Assembly: GCA_021812735.1 (NCBI GenBank)
Contig: JAKAMV010000271.1
Coordinates: 1 to 10,250 of the forward strand
Length of the DNA: 10,250 nucleotides
From: Chloroflexota bacterium
GTDB taxonomy: Bacteria; Chloroflexota; Limnocylindria; Limnocylindrales; CSP1-4
Reading direction: 5' to 3'
Part shown: positions 1-6,198 of the stretch, one piece after another
Numbering within the stretch: position 1 is the first letter of the stretch
How the letters are laid out: every line of letters begins with the position of its first letter
The notes under the pieces: generated by a model
The model's input: only the letters and a program-made list of their open reading frames with translations
Database searches by the model: none
Told to the model about the DNA's origin: nothing
Made by a program: the position numbers and the translations under genes

Positions 1-1
1 C

Positions 2-565
2 CTCCCGACGCTCGATGCGGGTGACGCGGCCCTCTACCGGCGGATCAACCGGCCCTGGCCCACCCTCACGTTCGAGCGGCTGGTCGCAGGGTTGCTCGCC
101 TTCCGCCGCGCGTACCACGGTCGGCTCTGGCTCGAGGTGATGCTGGTGCGCGGGATGAACGACGACGAGCCTGCTCTCACCGCGATCCGCGAGCTCGTGC
201 GCCAGATCGCCCCCGACGAGGTGCACCTCAACCGGCCCACGCGGCCGCCGGCGGAACCCTGGGTGGAGCCGACGGACGAGGCGGGGCTGCGGCGCGCCAC
301 CGCGATCCTCGGCTCCGTGGCCCACGTGGTGGGCCCTGCCGCGGGCACCTTCGATCTCTCCGGGTCCGCGAGCGTGGCGGACGCGATCCTCGAGATCGTC
401 ACGCGCCACCCGATGCGGGAGGACGAGTTGCGGCGCGCCGCGGCGCGCTGGGCGCCCGACCAGGTGGAGGAGGCGCTGCACGAGCTGGTCGAGTCGGGTC
501 GGGCGAAGGTGGTGGAACGCTACGGCACCCGCTTCTGGACCGCCGCCGCTGCACGCTACCGCTGA
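2..565 (+). CDS. Radical SAM protein, COG0731-type, C-terminal part with winged helix (partial)
   Basis: The frame is open from the window edge and ends at TGA 563-565, leaving 187 residues of a protein whose N-terminus, including the CxxxCxxC cluster motif, lies outside. The visible start (LPTLDAGD, then RRINRP, residues 1-18), WLEVMLVRGMND (about 42-53) and the VHLNRPTRPPAEPW stretch (about 74-88) match the end of the TIM-barrel in the COG0731 radical SAM family, relatives of wyosine synthase TYW1. Residues about 125-187 look like a winged-helix domain, a common C-terminal extension in bacterial members. Family knowledge places it as a 4Fe-4S/S-adenosylmethionine enzyme. The bacterial substrate is unknown, and a tRNA-modification role is only suggested by homology. 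A TTG at 92 is not the start, because the family match continues upstream of it. The stop codon lies in the left arm of a hairpin shared with the facing gene. Confidence 0.85.
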   Translation, partial: LPTLDAGDAALYRRINRPWPTLTFERLVAGLLAFRRAYHGRLWLEVMLVRGMNDDEPALTAIRELVRQIAPDEVHLNRPTRPPAEPWVEPTDEAGLRRATAILGSVAHVVGPAAGTFDLSGSASVADAILEIVTRHPMREDELRRAAARWAPDQVEEALHELVESGRAKVVERYGTRFWTAAAARYR

Positions 566-590
566 GCGCCGGTCACCGATCGGCGTCAGC
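561..590. terminator. Hairpin between convergent genes, possible bidirectional terminator
   Basis: GCTGA (561-565) pairs with TCAGC (586-590), and CGCCG (567-571) pairs with CGGCG (581-585). The single G at 566 is bulged and the loop is 9 bases. The left arm contains the TGA of the radical SAM gene and the right arm contains the TGA of the small minus-strand gene. The symmetry suits a two-way terminator. No T-run follows on either strand, so intrinsic termination is not proven. Confidence 0.5.
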
Positions 591-822
591 GGTATGGTCG
601 GCCGGCTTGTTCCCAGCGCTCGTTGACGATCCGACAACCACGGTTGTCGGGCGATGCGGCGAATCGGAGTTGGGTCGGCTCGCCGCGACTCAACCAGGCG
701 CAGCCCCAGCAGCGCCACGCCGCCGGCGTCCACCACTTGCGGCGGCGTTCCGCCATGATCTGCGCGCAGAGACGCCGCGCAACGTCCCGCTGGATCGGTT
801 CGGGCGACGCACCTTGGACCAC
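586..822 (-). CDS. Small Trp/Cys-rich basic protein, unknown function
   Basis: I do not recognise a named family. The frame gives 78 residues from GTG 820-822 to TGA 586-588. The start is chosen because GGAGGT (minus strand, bases 833-828) sits 5 bases upstream. An internal ATG at 754-756 (56 residues) has no such site. Residues 1-28 look like a short amphipathic, Arg-rich helix. The core is compact and aromatic: WW at 30-31, W36, then CWGC at 38-41, W43, W70, and an NRGC motif ending in C63. C19, C38, C41 and C63 could bind metal, but with no His this is speculation. Third-position GC in the last 56 codons is about 79%, high as in a coding frame. The gene faces the radical SAM gene and its stop lies in a shared hairpin. 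It could still be a chance frame in GC-rich DNA, but the ribosome site and composition argue otherwise. Confidence 0.6.
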   Translation of the reverse strand: MVQGASPEPIQRDVARRLCAQIMAERRRKWWTPAAWRCWGCAWLSRGEPTQLRFAASPDNRGCRIVNERWEQAGRPYR

Positions 823-1130
823 TGGCCACCTCCGGAGCTGACAGCAGCATGCATCGCCCTGCTGGCAGCGGCCAGAGCCGATCGGCACGACACCGAGAGC
901 CGCCGCTCCAAACCATCGACGACCCTGCCGCGGCGCTCGGCATGGAGACCGATCGGCGCGGCCGGCGCCGAGATCGACGGACCGGCCGGAACGCCGGTTG
1001 CAACGTGCGTGACGGCACTCGCGGCACAGGGCGCCGCGGTCAAGATTGGAGGCACGACAGCGGCGCTGCGCCGTGGGCGACGAATGCCCGCCGGCCATCG
1101 GCCGCAGGCCCCACGCCCGGGAGGTGACGC
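823..1130. other. Intergenic stretch without a convincing gene; two adjacent hairpins
   Basis: This stretch lies between the divergent small minus-strand gene and the plus-strand unit that starts at 1131, so it should hold promoters for both. I see no clear -35/-10 pair on either strand. Frames are open through it on both strands, but their translations are Arg/Ala/Pro-rich with no recognisable motif. Two hairpins lie side by side: CGGCGC/GCGCCG (954-959 with 965-970, loop 5) and ACCGGC/GCCGGT (981-986 with 993-998, loop 6). In DNA this GC-rich, short hairpins are frequent, so I assign no function. Confidence 0.45.
828..833 (-). promoter_or_regulatory. Strong Shine-Dalgarno of the small Trp/Cys-rich gene
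   Basis: The minus strand reads GGAGGT here, 5 bases before GTG 822-820. It decides the start of the 78-residue gene over the internal ATG at 756-754. Confidence 0.6.
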
Positions 1131-1187
1131 ATGGCGGTGATCGCGATTTCCCGACAGTCCGACAGAGGGCGTGCCCATGACGGATGA
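1131..1187 (+). pseudogene. Possible 5' relic of a cytidylate-kinase-like gene, or an 18-codon leader peptide
   Basis: GGGAGGTGA at 1119-1127, an excellent ribosome site, precedes ATG 1131 with ordinary spacing. The frame encodes only 18 residues, MAVIAISRQSDRGRAHDG, and ends at TGA 1185-1187, inside the flavodoxin-like gene. The first ten residues resemble the usual opening of cytidylate-kinase-like proteins (MAVITISRQ, then a Gly-rich P-loop). After that the sequence departs: the Gly-rich loop is missing. The simplest reading is that a real gene was cut by a deletion near base 1160, leaving its start and ribosome site in front of the flavodoxin gene. The alternative is a true leader peptide whose translation couples to the ATG at 1177. 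The similarity rests on ten residues recalled from the family, so it is tentative. Confidence 0.4.
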
Positions 1188-1716
1188 ACCGGCAGCCCTG
1201 CGGCGGGTGGGCGCTGGGCCCGATCGGGTGCTGATCGCCTACGCCAGCCAGGGCGGATCGACGGCGCAGATCGCACAGGCCATCGGAATCGCCCTGCTGG
1301 ACGCGGGCTGCGACATCGACGTGCGCCCGGTGCGACAGGTCGAGCGCCTCACCGGCTTCACCGCGGTCATCGTGGGCAGCGCGCTCTACCACGGCGTCTG
1401 GCTGGCCGAGGCGTTCAAGTTTCTGCAGCGCCAGCGCCGCGTGCTGGCCACGCTGCCGGTCTGGCTCTTCGACAGCGGGCCGCTCGACCGGTCCGCCGAG
1501 GAGCGGCTCCTGCCGCTGCCGCACGGCGTCGCGGCGCTGGGGCGCGCGATCGGGGTGCGCGGCCACATGACGTTCGGCGGTCGCCTGGAACCGGCCGGGT
1601 TGAGCCTCGAGGAACGGCTCCTCCTTCTCGAGGGCAAGGGCGGCGACTACCGCAACTTCGACGACGTGCGCGCGTGGGCCGAAGGGATCGCGCGGGAGCT
1701 CGCGGGTTACCGATAG
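1177..1716 (+). CDS. Flavodoxin-domain protein, HemG-like (menaquinone-dependent protoporphyrinogen oxidase family)
   Basis: The protein has 179 residues, close to E. coli HemG (181). The FMN phosphate-binding loop is visible as YASQGGSTAQIA (residues 22-33), followed by the central flavodoxin strand TAVIVGSALYHGVW (about 62-75), a WLFDSGPLD segment (97-105) and a C-terminal GGDYRNFDDVRAWA (155-168) typical of the flavodoxin_5/HemG group. HemG oxidises protoporphyrinogen IX with menaquinone in haem synthesis. Many family members are not proven HemG enzymes and no haem gene is nearby, so I give no symbol. ATG 1177 is preferred because AGAGGG (1164-1169) lies 7 bases upstream; GTG 1171 is an alternative. 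The start is overlapped by the 18-codon frame from 1131. The 3' end overlaps yajQ on the other strand by 10 bp. Confidence 0.82.
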   Translation: MTDEPAALRRVGAGPDRVLIAYASQGGSTAQIAQAIGIALLDAGCDIDVRPVRQVERLTGFTAVIVGSALYHGVWLAEAFKFLQRQRRVLATLPVWLFDSGPLDRSAEERLLPLPHGVAALGRAIGVRGHMTFGGRLEPAGLSLEERLLLLEGKGGDYRNFDDVRAWAEGIARELAGYR

Positions 1717-2204
1717 TTCTCGAACTGCAGCGGCACCGGGTACTCGTCAGCGGCCTGGCGCAGCCGGGCAATCACCTTCTGCAGCTCGTCCTTGCTCTTG
1801 CCGGAGACCCGCACCACGTCACCCTGGATCTGCGATCTGACTTTGGGAAACTCGTCGCGGATCAGCTTCGCGATCCGTTTCGCGAGCTCCTCGTCCAACC
1901 CACGCCGGAGCCCGATCCGCTGTCGGACGGTCTCCTTGCCGGCCGGCTCGATGGTGCCCCAGTCGAAGATCTTCAGCGAGAGCCCACGGCGCACCGCCTT
2001 GGACTCGAGCAGATCGCGCACGGCCTTCGCCCGGTACTCGTCGGACGTGCGCAACAGGATCTCGTCGCGCCCGAGCTCGAGCTGGACCGGCGCGTTGCGG
2101 AAGTCGAAGCGGGCGGCGACCTCCCGCCGCACCTGGTCGAGTGCGTTGACGAGCTCCTGGCGGTCGAACTCGCTCACGACGTCGAAGGAGACCTCGCCGG
2201 GCAT
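1707..2204 (-). CDS. yajQ: YajQ family nucleotide-binding protein (DUF520)
   Basis: The 165 residues match the family's usual length (about 163). The N-terminus SFDVVSEFDRQELVNALDQ, the ARFDFRN segment, GKETVRQRIGLRRG in the middle and the C-terminal GKSKDELQKVIARLR then PLQFENYR are all hallmarks of YajQ. Members are small cytoplasmic proteins with two ferredoxin-like domains. Nucleic-acid or nucleotide binding is reported, and a Xanthomonas homologue binds cyclic di-GMP. ATG 2202-2204 follows GAGGGG (minus strand, 2216-2211) by 6 bases, and that site overlaps the TGA of the upstream NTF2-like gene, which suggests coupled translation. It is the last gene of the rodZ-like to yajQ run, and its stop codon lies inside the convergent flavodoxin gene. 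Confidence 0.93.
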   Translation of the reverse strand: MPGEVSFDVVSEFDRQELVNALDQVRREVAARFDFRNAPVQLELGRDEILLRTSDEYRAKAVRDLLESKAVRRGLSLKIFDWGTIEPAGKETVRQRIGLRRGLDEELAKRIAKLIRDEFPKVRSQIQGDVVRVSGKSKDELQKVIARLRQAADEYPVPLQFENYR

Positions 2205-2214
2205 CGCGTTCCCC

Positions 2215-2649
2215 TCAGCCTTGCGCGGGATCGCCGGACGCGGGCGCGGGTCGGAACGTCGTGTCGAGGCCGACCGTGCGTTCCAGGGTCCAGTGCCGCT
2301 CCCGCACGATCAGCCCCTCGTCGTCGAGCTCGAATGTCACGAACCCGCGGGCCCGGACGCGCTCAGCCGTGGTCTGGCGCGTCCAGGCGCCGTGCCACGC
2401 CGCGAGCACGGTCGATCCGCTCGCCCAGGCCCGTTCGGCGTCGAACTCCACGTTCGCCTGTTCGAGCGCGACTTGGTTCCAGTACGCTCGGATCGCCAGG
2501 TCGCCGCTGATGTGGTCGCCGAAGGGGTCGGTGCGCAGGTCGGCGTCACCGCGATAGAGGGCCAGCATGGCATCCACGTCGCGCGTTTCGCGGGCCCGCT
2601 TGTACCGGGCGAGCAGGTCGTCCGCGTCGCCCTGGGTCAGTCGCAGCAC
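2215..2649 (-). CDS. NTF2/SnoaL-like small protein, function unknown
   Basis: The 144-residue protein has the pattern of a cone-shaped NTF2-like domain. A helical start (DDLLARYKRARETRD, 10-24) leads to the LALYRGDADLRTDPFG turn (29-44), a helix around RAYWNQVALEQ (54-64), and then alternating beta strands containing LAAWHGAWTR, RGFVTFELDDEG and VRERHW. The family covers ligand-binding proteins, isomerases and cyclases, and no catalytic dyad can be named here with confidence. The start is GTG 2647-2649. Its ribosome site is weak (an ACAGG tract directly before it) and it begins 9 bases after the murC stop, so translation probably depends on upstream ribosomes. Its place between a murC-family gene and yajQ does not reveal a role. 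Confidence 0.75.
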   Translation of the reverse strand: MLRLTQGDADDLLARYKRARETRDVDAMLALYRGDADLRTDPFGDHISGDLAIRAYWNQVALEQANVEFDAERAWASGSTVLAAWHGAWTRQTTAERVRARGFVTFELDDEGLIVRERHWTLERTVGLDTTFRPAPASGDPAQG

Positions 2650-2658
2650 CCTGTCAGT

Positions 2659-4245
2659 CTAGCGGCTGGCGCTCGGTGCGTCCCCGCCCAGCGCCTCCAT
2701 GAGCTGCGCGGCGATGCGGTACGAGTGCCCGCCACCCATGACGAGCACCACATCCCCCGGGCGCACACGCGTCGCGAGCCAGTCGGCCGTCGCGTCCACG
2801 CTGCCCGGAGCCGCCGCGTCGGGCAGGCCCCGCCGGCGCACCTCGACTGCGAGCTCCTCGGCCGAGGCAATCGTGGTGTCAGGGTCGCGACCGGCCCAGA
2901 TGTCGGCGACCACCACGGCATCCGCACCGCGCGCGAGAACATCCGCGAAGCGCTCGAGGAGCGCCGCCGTGCGATGGTACGTGAGTGGCTCGTAGACCGC
3001 CCAGAGGCGTCGTCCCGGATAGCGCTGGCGTGCGGCGGCGAGGGTTGCGGCGATCGCGGTGGGATGGTGCGCGTAGTCGTCGAGGACGGCGACCCCCTGG
3101 GGCTCCCCCTTCAGCTCCAGGCGGCGCCCCACGCCCCGAAACGCCGCGAGGCCCCCGAGGATCGCCGTCAGGGGCACGCCCAGCACGGCGGCGGCCGCGG
3201 CCACGCAGAGCGCGTTCTGGGCGTTGTGCCGGCCGGGCAGGGCGATGCGCGCGCGCACGGTCTCCCCCGCCCTGTTCGTCTGAGGCCGCAGCGGCAGGCC
3301 CGTGATCTCCAAGCTCGTGCCGTCCTGCTCCGCGGCGACCACCCGGGCCGCGACCACGTGCGCGGGCCCGAGCGCCGTGCGGCGGGGAGCGCAGGCACCC
3401 AGGGCCACCGTCACCATGCGACCCGGCCAATCGGCCAGCCGCGCGGCGACCTGGTCTGCGCCGGGGTCCCCGAGGTGCACCACGAGGACCGGCGGCTCCC
3501 CTCCCCCGTCGGTGCGACGGATCCAGGCCTCGAATGCCGCGTAGACCGCCTCGGCGTCGGCGAAGACATCGGGATGATCCCACTCGGCGTTCAGCAGGAC
3601 CGCCAGCGTCGGCCGGTACGGATCGAAATTGCCGGCGTACTCGTCGGCCTCTACCACGAACTCGGGCCCCGCCCCCCAGCGCGCCGTTGCAGGGAGCACG
3701 CCAGAGACCTCTCGCGGCAGGAGCGCCCCGACGAACGCGCTCGGGTCCCTCCCGGCGCGCCAGAGCAGCTCGACCAGCCAGCCCGCGCTGGTCGACTTGC
3801 CATGGGTGCCGGCAACGCCCACGAGCCGCGCACCGCGCGTGGCCACGGCATCGGCAATCACCTGTTGCCAGGGCTCGACCGGGATGCCCAGGGCGTGGGC
3901 AGCGCGGAGTTCGGGATGCTCCGGGTCGATCGCGGTGAGCGCCTTGGTGACCGCCAGGCGGTCGACGATCGGCACGGCCACGCCGGCGGCACTCTGCGCG
4001 ACATGGGCCGCCGCGTGCCCCGCTACCACCGTGACCCCCACCGCCTCCACCGCAGGCACGTACGGCGAGTCGGGGGCGCGATCGCACGCCGTGACCGCGG
4101 CACCCGCGCGCACGGCCAGGATCGCCGCGGCCGACGCGCCCGCCCCCGCGGCTCCGACCACGTGGATGCGCTCGCCGGGGTGGATCGGGCACGGCGGGCG
4201 CGCACCTGCCAAGCCCCGCCCGACATCCGCGGCGCTGCGGGTCAC
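2659..4245 (-). CDS. murC: Mur ligase, MurC/Mpl family (UDP-N-acetylmuramate--L-alanine ligase-like)
   Basis: MurC adds L-alanine to UDP-MurNAc with ATP in cytoplasmic peptidoglycan precursor synthesis. The 528 residues show the three Mur ligase domains: a Rossmann-like N-terminus (VVGAAGAGAS, 29-38), the ATP domain with P-loop GTHGKST (146-152), EADE (199-202), NAEWDH (219-224) and HNAQNAL (340-346), and a C-terminal domain starting near RGVGRRLE (370-377) with LDDYAHHP (388-395). It is longer than most MurC (about 460), and several positions diverge: the first loop lacks the GIGGxGMS form, the late MGAGD motif reads MGGGHSY (503-509), and EADEYAGNFD resembles Mpl ligases that recycle tripeptide. 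MurC is the best guess; Mpl-like or a specialised paralogue is possible. GTG 4243-4245 overlaps the cinA TGA as GTGA, with GGAGGGG (4260-4254) 8 bases upstream. Confidence 0.82.
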   Translation of the reverse strand: MTRSAADVGRGLAGARPPCPIHPGERIHVVGAAGAGASAAAILAVRAGAAVTACDRAPDSPYVPAVEAVGVTVVAGHAAAHVAQSAAGVAVPIVDRLAVTKALTAIDPEHPELRAAHALGIPVEPWQQVIADAVATRGARLVGVAGTHGKSTSAGWLVELLWRAGRDPSAFVGALLPREVSGVLPATARWGAGPEFVVEADEYAGNFDPYRPTLAVLLNAEWDHPDVFADAEAVYAAFEAWIRRTDGGGEPPVLVVHLGDPGADQVAARLADWPGRMVTVALGACAPRRTALGPAHVVAARVVAAEQDGTSLEITGLPLRPQTNRAGETVRARIALPGRHNAQNALCVAAAAAVLGVPLTAILGGLAAFRGVGRRLELKGEPQGVAVLDDYAHHPTAIAATLAAARQRYPGRRLWAVYEPLTYHRTAALLERFADVLARGADAVVVADIWAGRDPDTTIASAEELAVEVRRRGLPDAAAPGSVDATADWLATRVRPGDVVLVMGGGHSYRIAAQLMEALGGDAPSASR

Positions 4246-4772
4246 CCCGCCGTCCCCTCCCCCAGCCGCTCCAGGAGCAGCCGCAGCGCCGCCTCGGCGC
4301 TCTCGGCCTTGTTTGCGCTCCGGTCGCCGTGCCAGAGATAGCGCCGCACATCGCTGCCCGCGACGCCGGCGACGGCGACGTAGGTCAGCCCGACCGGCTT
4401 GGCCTCGCTGCCCCCTTCGGGCCCCGCGATCCCGGTGACTGCCACGGCGAGGTCGGTCCCGAACCGCCGGCAGGCACCTTCGGCCATCGCCGCGGCGACC
4501 TGCGCGGAGACTGCACCGTGCGCGCGCAGCATCGCCTCGGGCACCTCGAGCAGTCCCGCCTTGATGCGGTCGGCGTAGGCGACGATCCCGCCCAGATAGT
4601 AGCCGCTCGACCCCGGGTGCTCGGTGAGCAGGTGCCCGAGCAGGCCGCCGGTGCAGGATTCGGCGGTGGCGACCGTGAGCCCGGCGCGCAGGCAGCGTGA
4701 CTGCAGCCGTCCCGCGAGCCCGCGGGCGACGGTCAGGGGATCGTCGTTGGGTGTCGCTCCGTGTCCGTTCAT
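4242..4772 (-). CDS. pncC: CinA C-terminal-domain protein, nicotinamide-nucleotide amidase PncC
   Basis: This 176-residue protein is only the CinA C-terminal domain, like E. coli PncC (165). It lacks the MoaB-like N-terminal domain of full CinA. The signature ATAESCTGG (35-43) carries the serine proposed as nucleophile. GIVAYADRIKAGLLEVPE (62-79), HGAVSAQV (85-92), TGIAGPEGGSEAKPVGLTYV (113-132) and GDRSANKAES (149-158) complete the family pattern. The enzyme deamidates nicotinamide mononucleotide to nicotinate mononucleotide, feeding it back to NAD synthesis. ATG 4770-4772 is 4 bases after the rodZ-like stop and has no clear ribosome site, so translation is probably coupled. The TGA overlaps the GTG of the murC-family gene. 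In many Firmicutes cinA follows rodZ (ymfM) and pgsA; here pgsA is absent. Confidence 0.9.
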   Translation of the reverse strand: MNGHGATPNDDPLTVARGLAGRLQSRCLRAGLTVATAESCTGGLLGHLLTEHPGSSGYYLGGIVAYADRIKAGLLEVPEAMLRAHGAVSAQVAAAMAEGACRRFGTDLAVAVTGIAGPEGGSEAKPVGLTYVAVAGVAGSDVRRYLWHGDRSANKAESAEAALRLLLERLGEGTAG

Positions 4773-4776
4773 CGGG

Positions 4777-6198
4777 TCAGTGCCGGTTGGTCTGCTGCGG
4801 TGGCGCCGGCGGGGCGAAGAGCCACGTCTCGGGGACGCCGGACGGTCCCAGCGCGCCGAGTGACTGACCGTTCAGCGTGAAGTAGGTGGAGCCGGCCGAG
4901 CCGGTGCGCACCTCCACCGTGTGCTGCGCCGTGAACTCGACCGTCCGCCCCACCGCGAAGGTCTGGCCGCCGTTGCCGAGGGTCGGGTCGACCACGCCGT
5001 CGACCCACACCTTGAGCCACGCCGGCGAGCCCTTGATCGCGATCACCAGGTCCACGCCGGTGAACGCCACCGTCACCGAGCGCGTCTCGGTCGTCGTTTC
5101 CTGCTGCTTCCCCGTGGCCGTGATCGTGAGGGACCACTTGCCGGGCGCTAGCTGGTACGAGTCGGAGAAGGAGCCGTCGGGGGCCACCGGGATCTGTTTC
5201 GGCGCCGGGGTCGCCGCCGGGGACGCGGCGGCGGTCGAAGGCTGCGGTCCCACAGGGCCCAGGTACTTGGCGGAGACGGTAACCGAACTCGCGTTCGTGG
5301 TGCCCTGCACGGGAATCGCCCCGTTGGTGACCGCCGCCCCGTCGGTCGGGCTCGTCACCGAGAGCGTGGGGGCCTCGATGATCGGGATCGGGACGGTGAT
5401 GATGAGCGTGACTGGGACCGAGTCCTTGCCGGTGGAGGGATCGGTCGCCGTGATGTTGAACTGGTTCTGTCCCTTGGTCAGCGGCACCTCTTGCTGCCAA
5501 TGGCCCGAGCTGTCCGCAGTCACGTGGTAGGGTTGCTGGCCCGTGCCCTGGATGGTAACGGTGAGGCCCGGGCCGGTCGTGCCGGCGAGTACCGTGCGGT
5601 TGGCGCTGCTGTCCATGGTCGTGACGCGCGCCGCGGGCTCGGTCACCGAGAGGGCCGGGGGCTGCGTGAAGCGCAGTAGCTGGTAGGCCACGTACGCCAT
5701 GAAGAGCAGCACGACGGCGGAGAGCACCGCCGCCACCACGACCCCTCGCGAGAAGGTGAGCCCGCCCGCGGGGGCCTCGAGGACGCGCGGCACGATCGCG
5801 ACGGGCTCGGAGGCCCGCGCGTTGCCGTATTCCTGCCGGTACTGCTCCAGGATCTCCTCGGGGTTCAGCCCGAGGTAGAGCGCGTAGTTGCGCAGGAAGC
5901 CCTTGGTGTAGACGGTTCCCGGTAGTTCGTTGTAGTCGCCGCGTTCCAGCGCGGCGAGGTAGCGGACGCGGATCTTGGTGTCGCGTTCGGCACGGTACAG
6001 GTCCACACCCTTACGCTCGCGCGCCGCCAGCAGCTGCTCCCCCAGAGCCTGGCGGGGCTCGGGTGGCTGGGCGTGTTGGCGCGGCGCGACGCGTTGGCCG
6101 GAACGGGCGTGGTCACGCGTGCTCATCGACTCCAGGGGGTCCTCGCTTGGCCGGAGATCCGTGGCGGGCCGGGTCACCGCCGGCTTCCCGCGGCGCAT
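4777..6198 (-). CDS. RodZ-like membrane protein: HTH, one membrane helix, Ig-like domains, DUF4115
   Basis: The architecture is visible in order. Residues about 51-120 form a RodZ/HTH_25 domain (LGEQLLAARERKGVDLYRAE, LAALERGDYNELPGTVYTKG, FLRNYALYLGL). A single membrane helix follows at about 151-176. Two beta-rich Ig-like repeats lie at about 181-270 and 278-379, the second interrupted by an Ala/Pro/Ser linker (320-335). A DUF4115 domain ends it (about 383-462, LVIAIKGSPAWLKVWVDG). In E. coli RodZ the HTH binds MreB and the outer part is beta-rich; a role in cell shape or septal wall assembly is inferred here. At 473 residues it is longer than E. coli RodZ (337). ATG 6196-6198 gives the full open frame. 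ATG 6124-6126 (449 residues) is a good alternative, since the first 24 residues are unordered and GGAG lies just upstream. It starts 150 bp after ftsK and leads the tight run to yajQ. Confidence 0.88.
   Translation of the reverse strand: MRRGKPAVTRPATDLRPSEDPLESMSTRDHARSGQRVAPRQHAQPPEPRQALGEQLLAARERKGVDLYRAERDTKIRVRYLAALERGDYNELPGTVYTKGFLRNYALYLGLNPEEILEQYRQEYGNARASEPVAIVPRVLEAPAGGLTFSRGVVVAAVLSAVVLLFMAYVAYQLLRFTQPPALSVTEPAARVTTMDSSANRTVLAGTTGPGLTVTIQGTGQQPYHVTADSSGHWQQEVPLTKGQNQFNITATDPSTGKDSVPVTLIITVPIPIIEAPTLSVTSPTDGAAVTNGAIPVQGTTNASSVTVSAKYLGPVGPQPSTAAASPAATPAPKQIPVAPDGSFSDSYQLAPGKWSLTITATGKQQETTTETRSVTVAFTGVDLVIAIKGSPAWLKVWVDGVVDPTLGNGGQTFAVGRTVEFTAQHTVEVRTGSAGSTYFTLNGQSLGALGPSGVPETWLFAPPAPPQQTNRH

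Noticed and set aside
607..1140. Plus-strand open frame of 177 codons between the radical SAM and flavodoxin genes
   Set aside because: The translation is Arg/Ala/Pro-rich without motifs, and its first third is antisense to the better-supported minus-strand gene at 586-822.
690..1178. Minus-strand open frame of 162 codons
   Set aside because: It has no ribosome site and no motif, and it overlaps the small gene in another frame. It looks like a chance frame of GC-rich DNA.
1792..4341. Very long plus-strand open frame (849 codons) across yajQ to cinA
   Set aside because: It is antisense to four clearly recognisable proteins, is Arg/Pro-rich and shows no domain. Such frames are expected opposite GC-rich genes.
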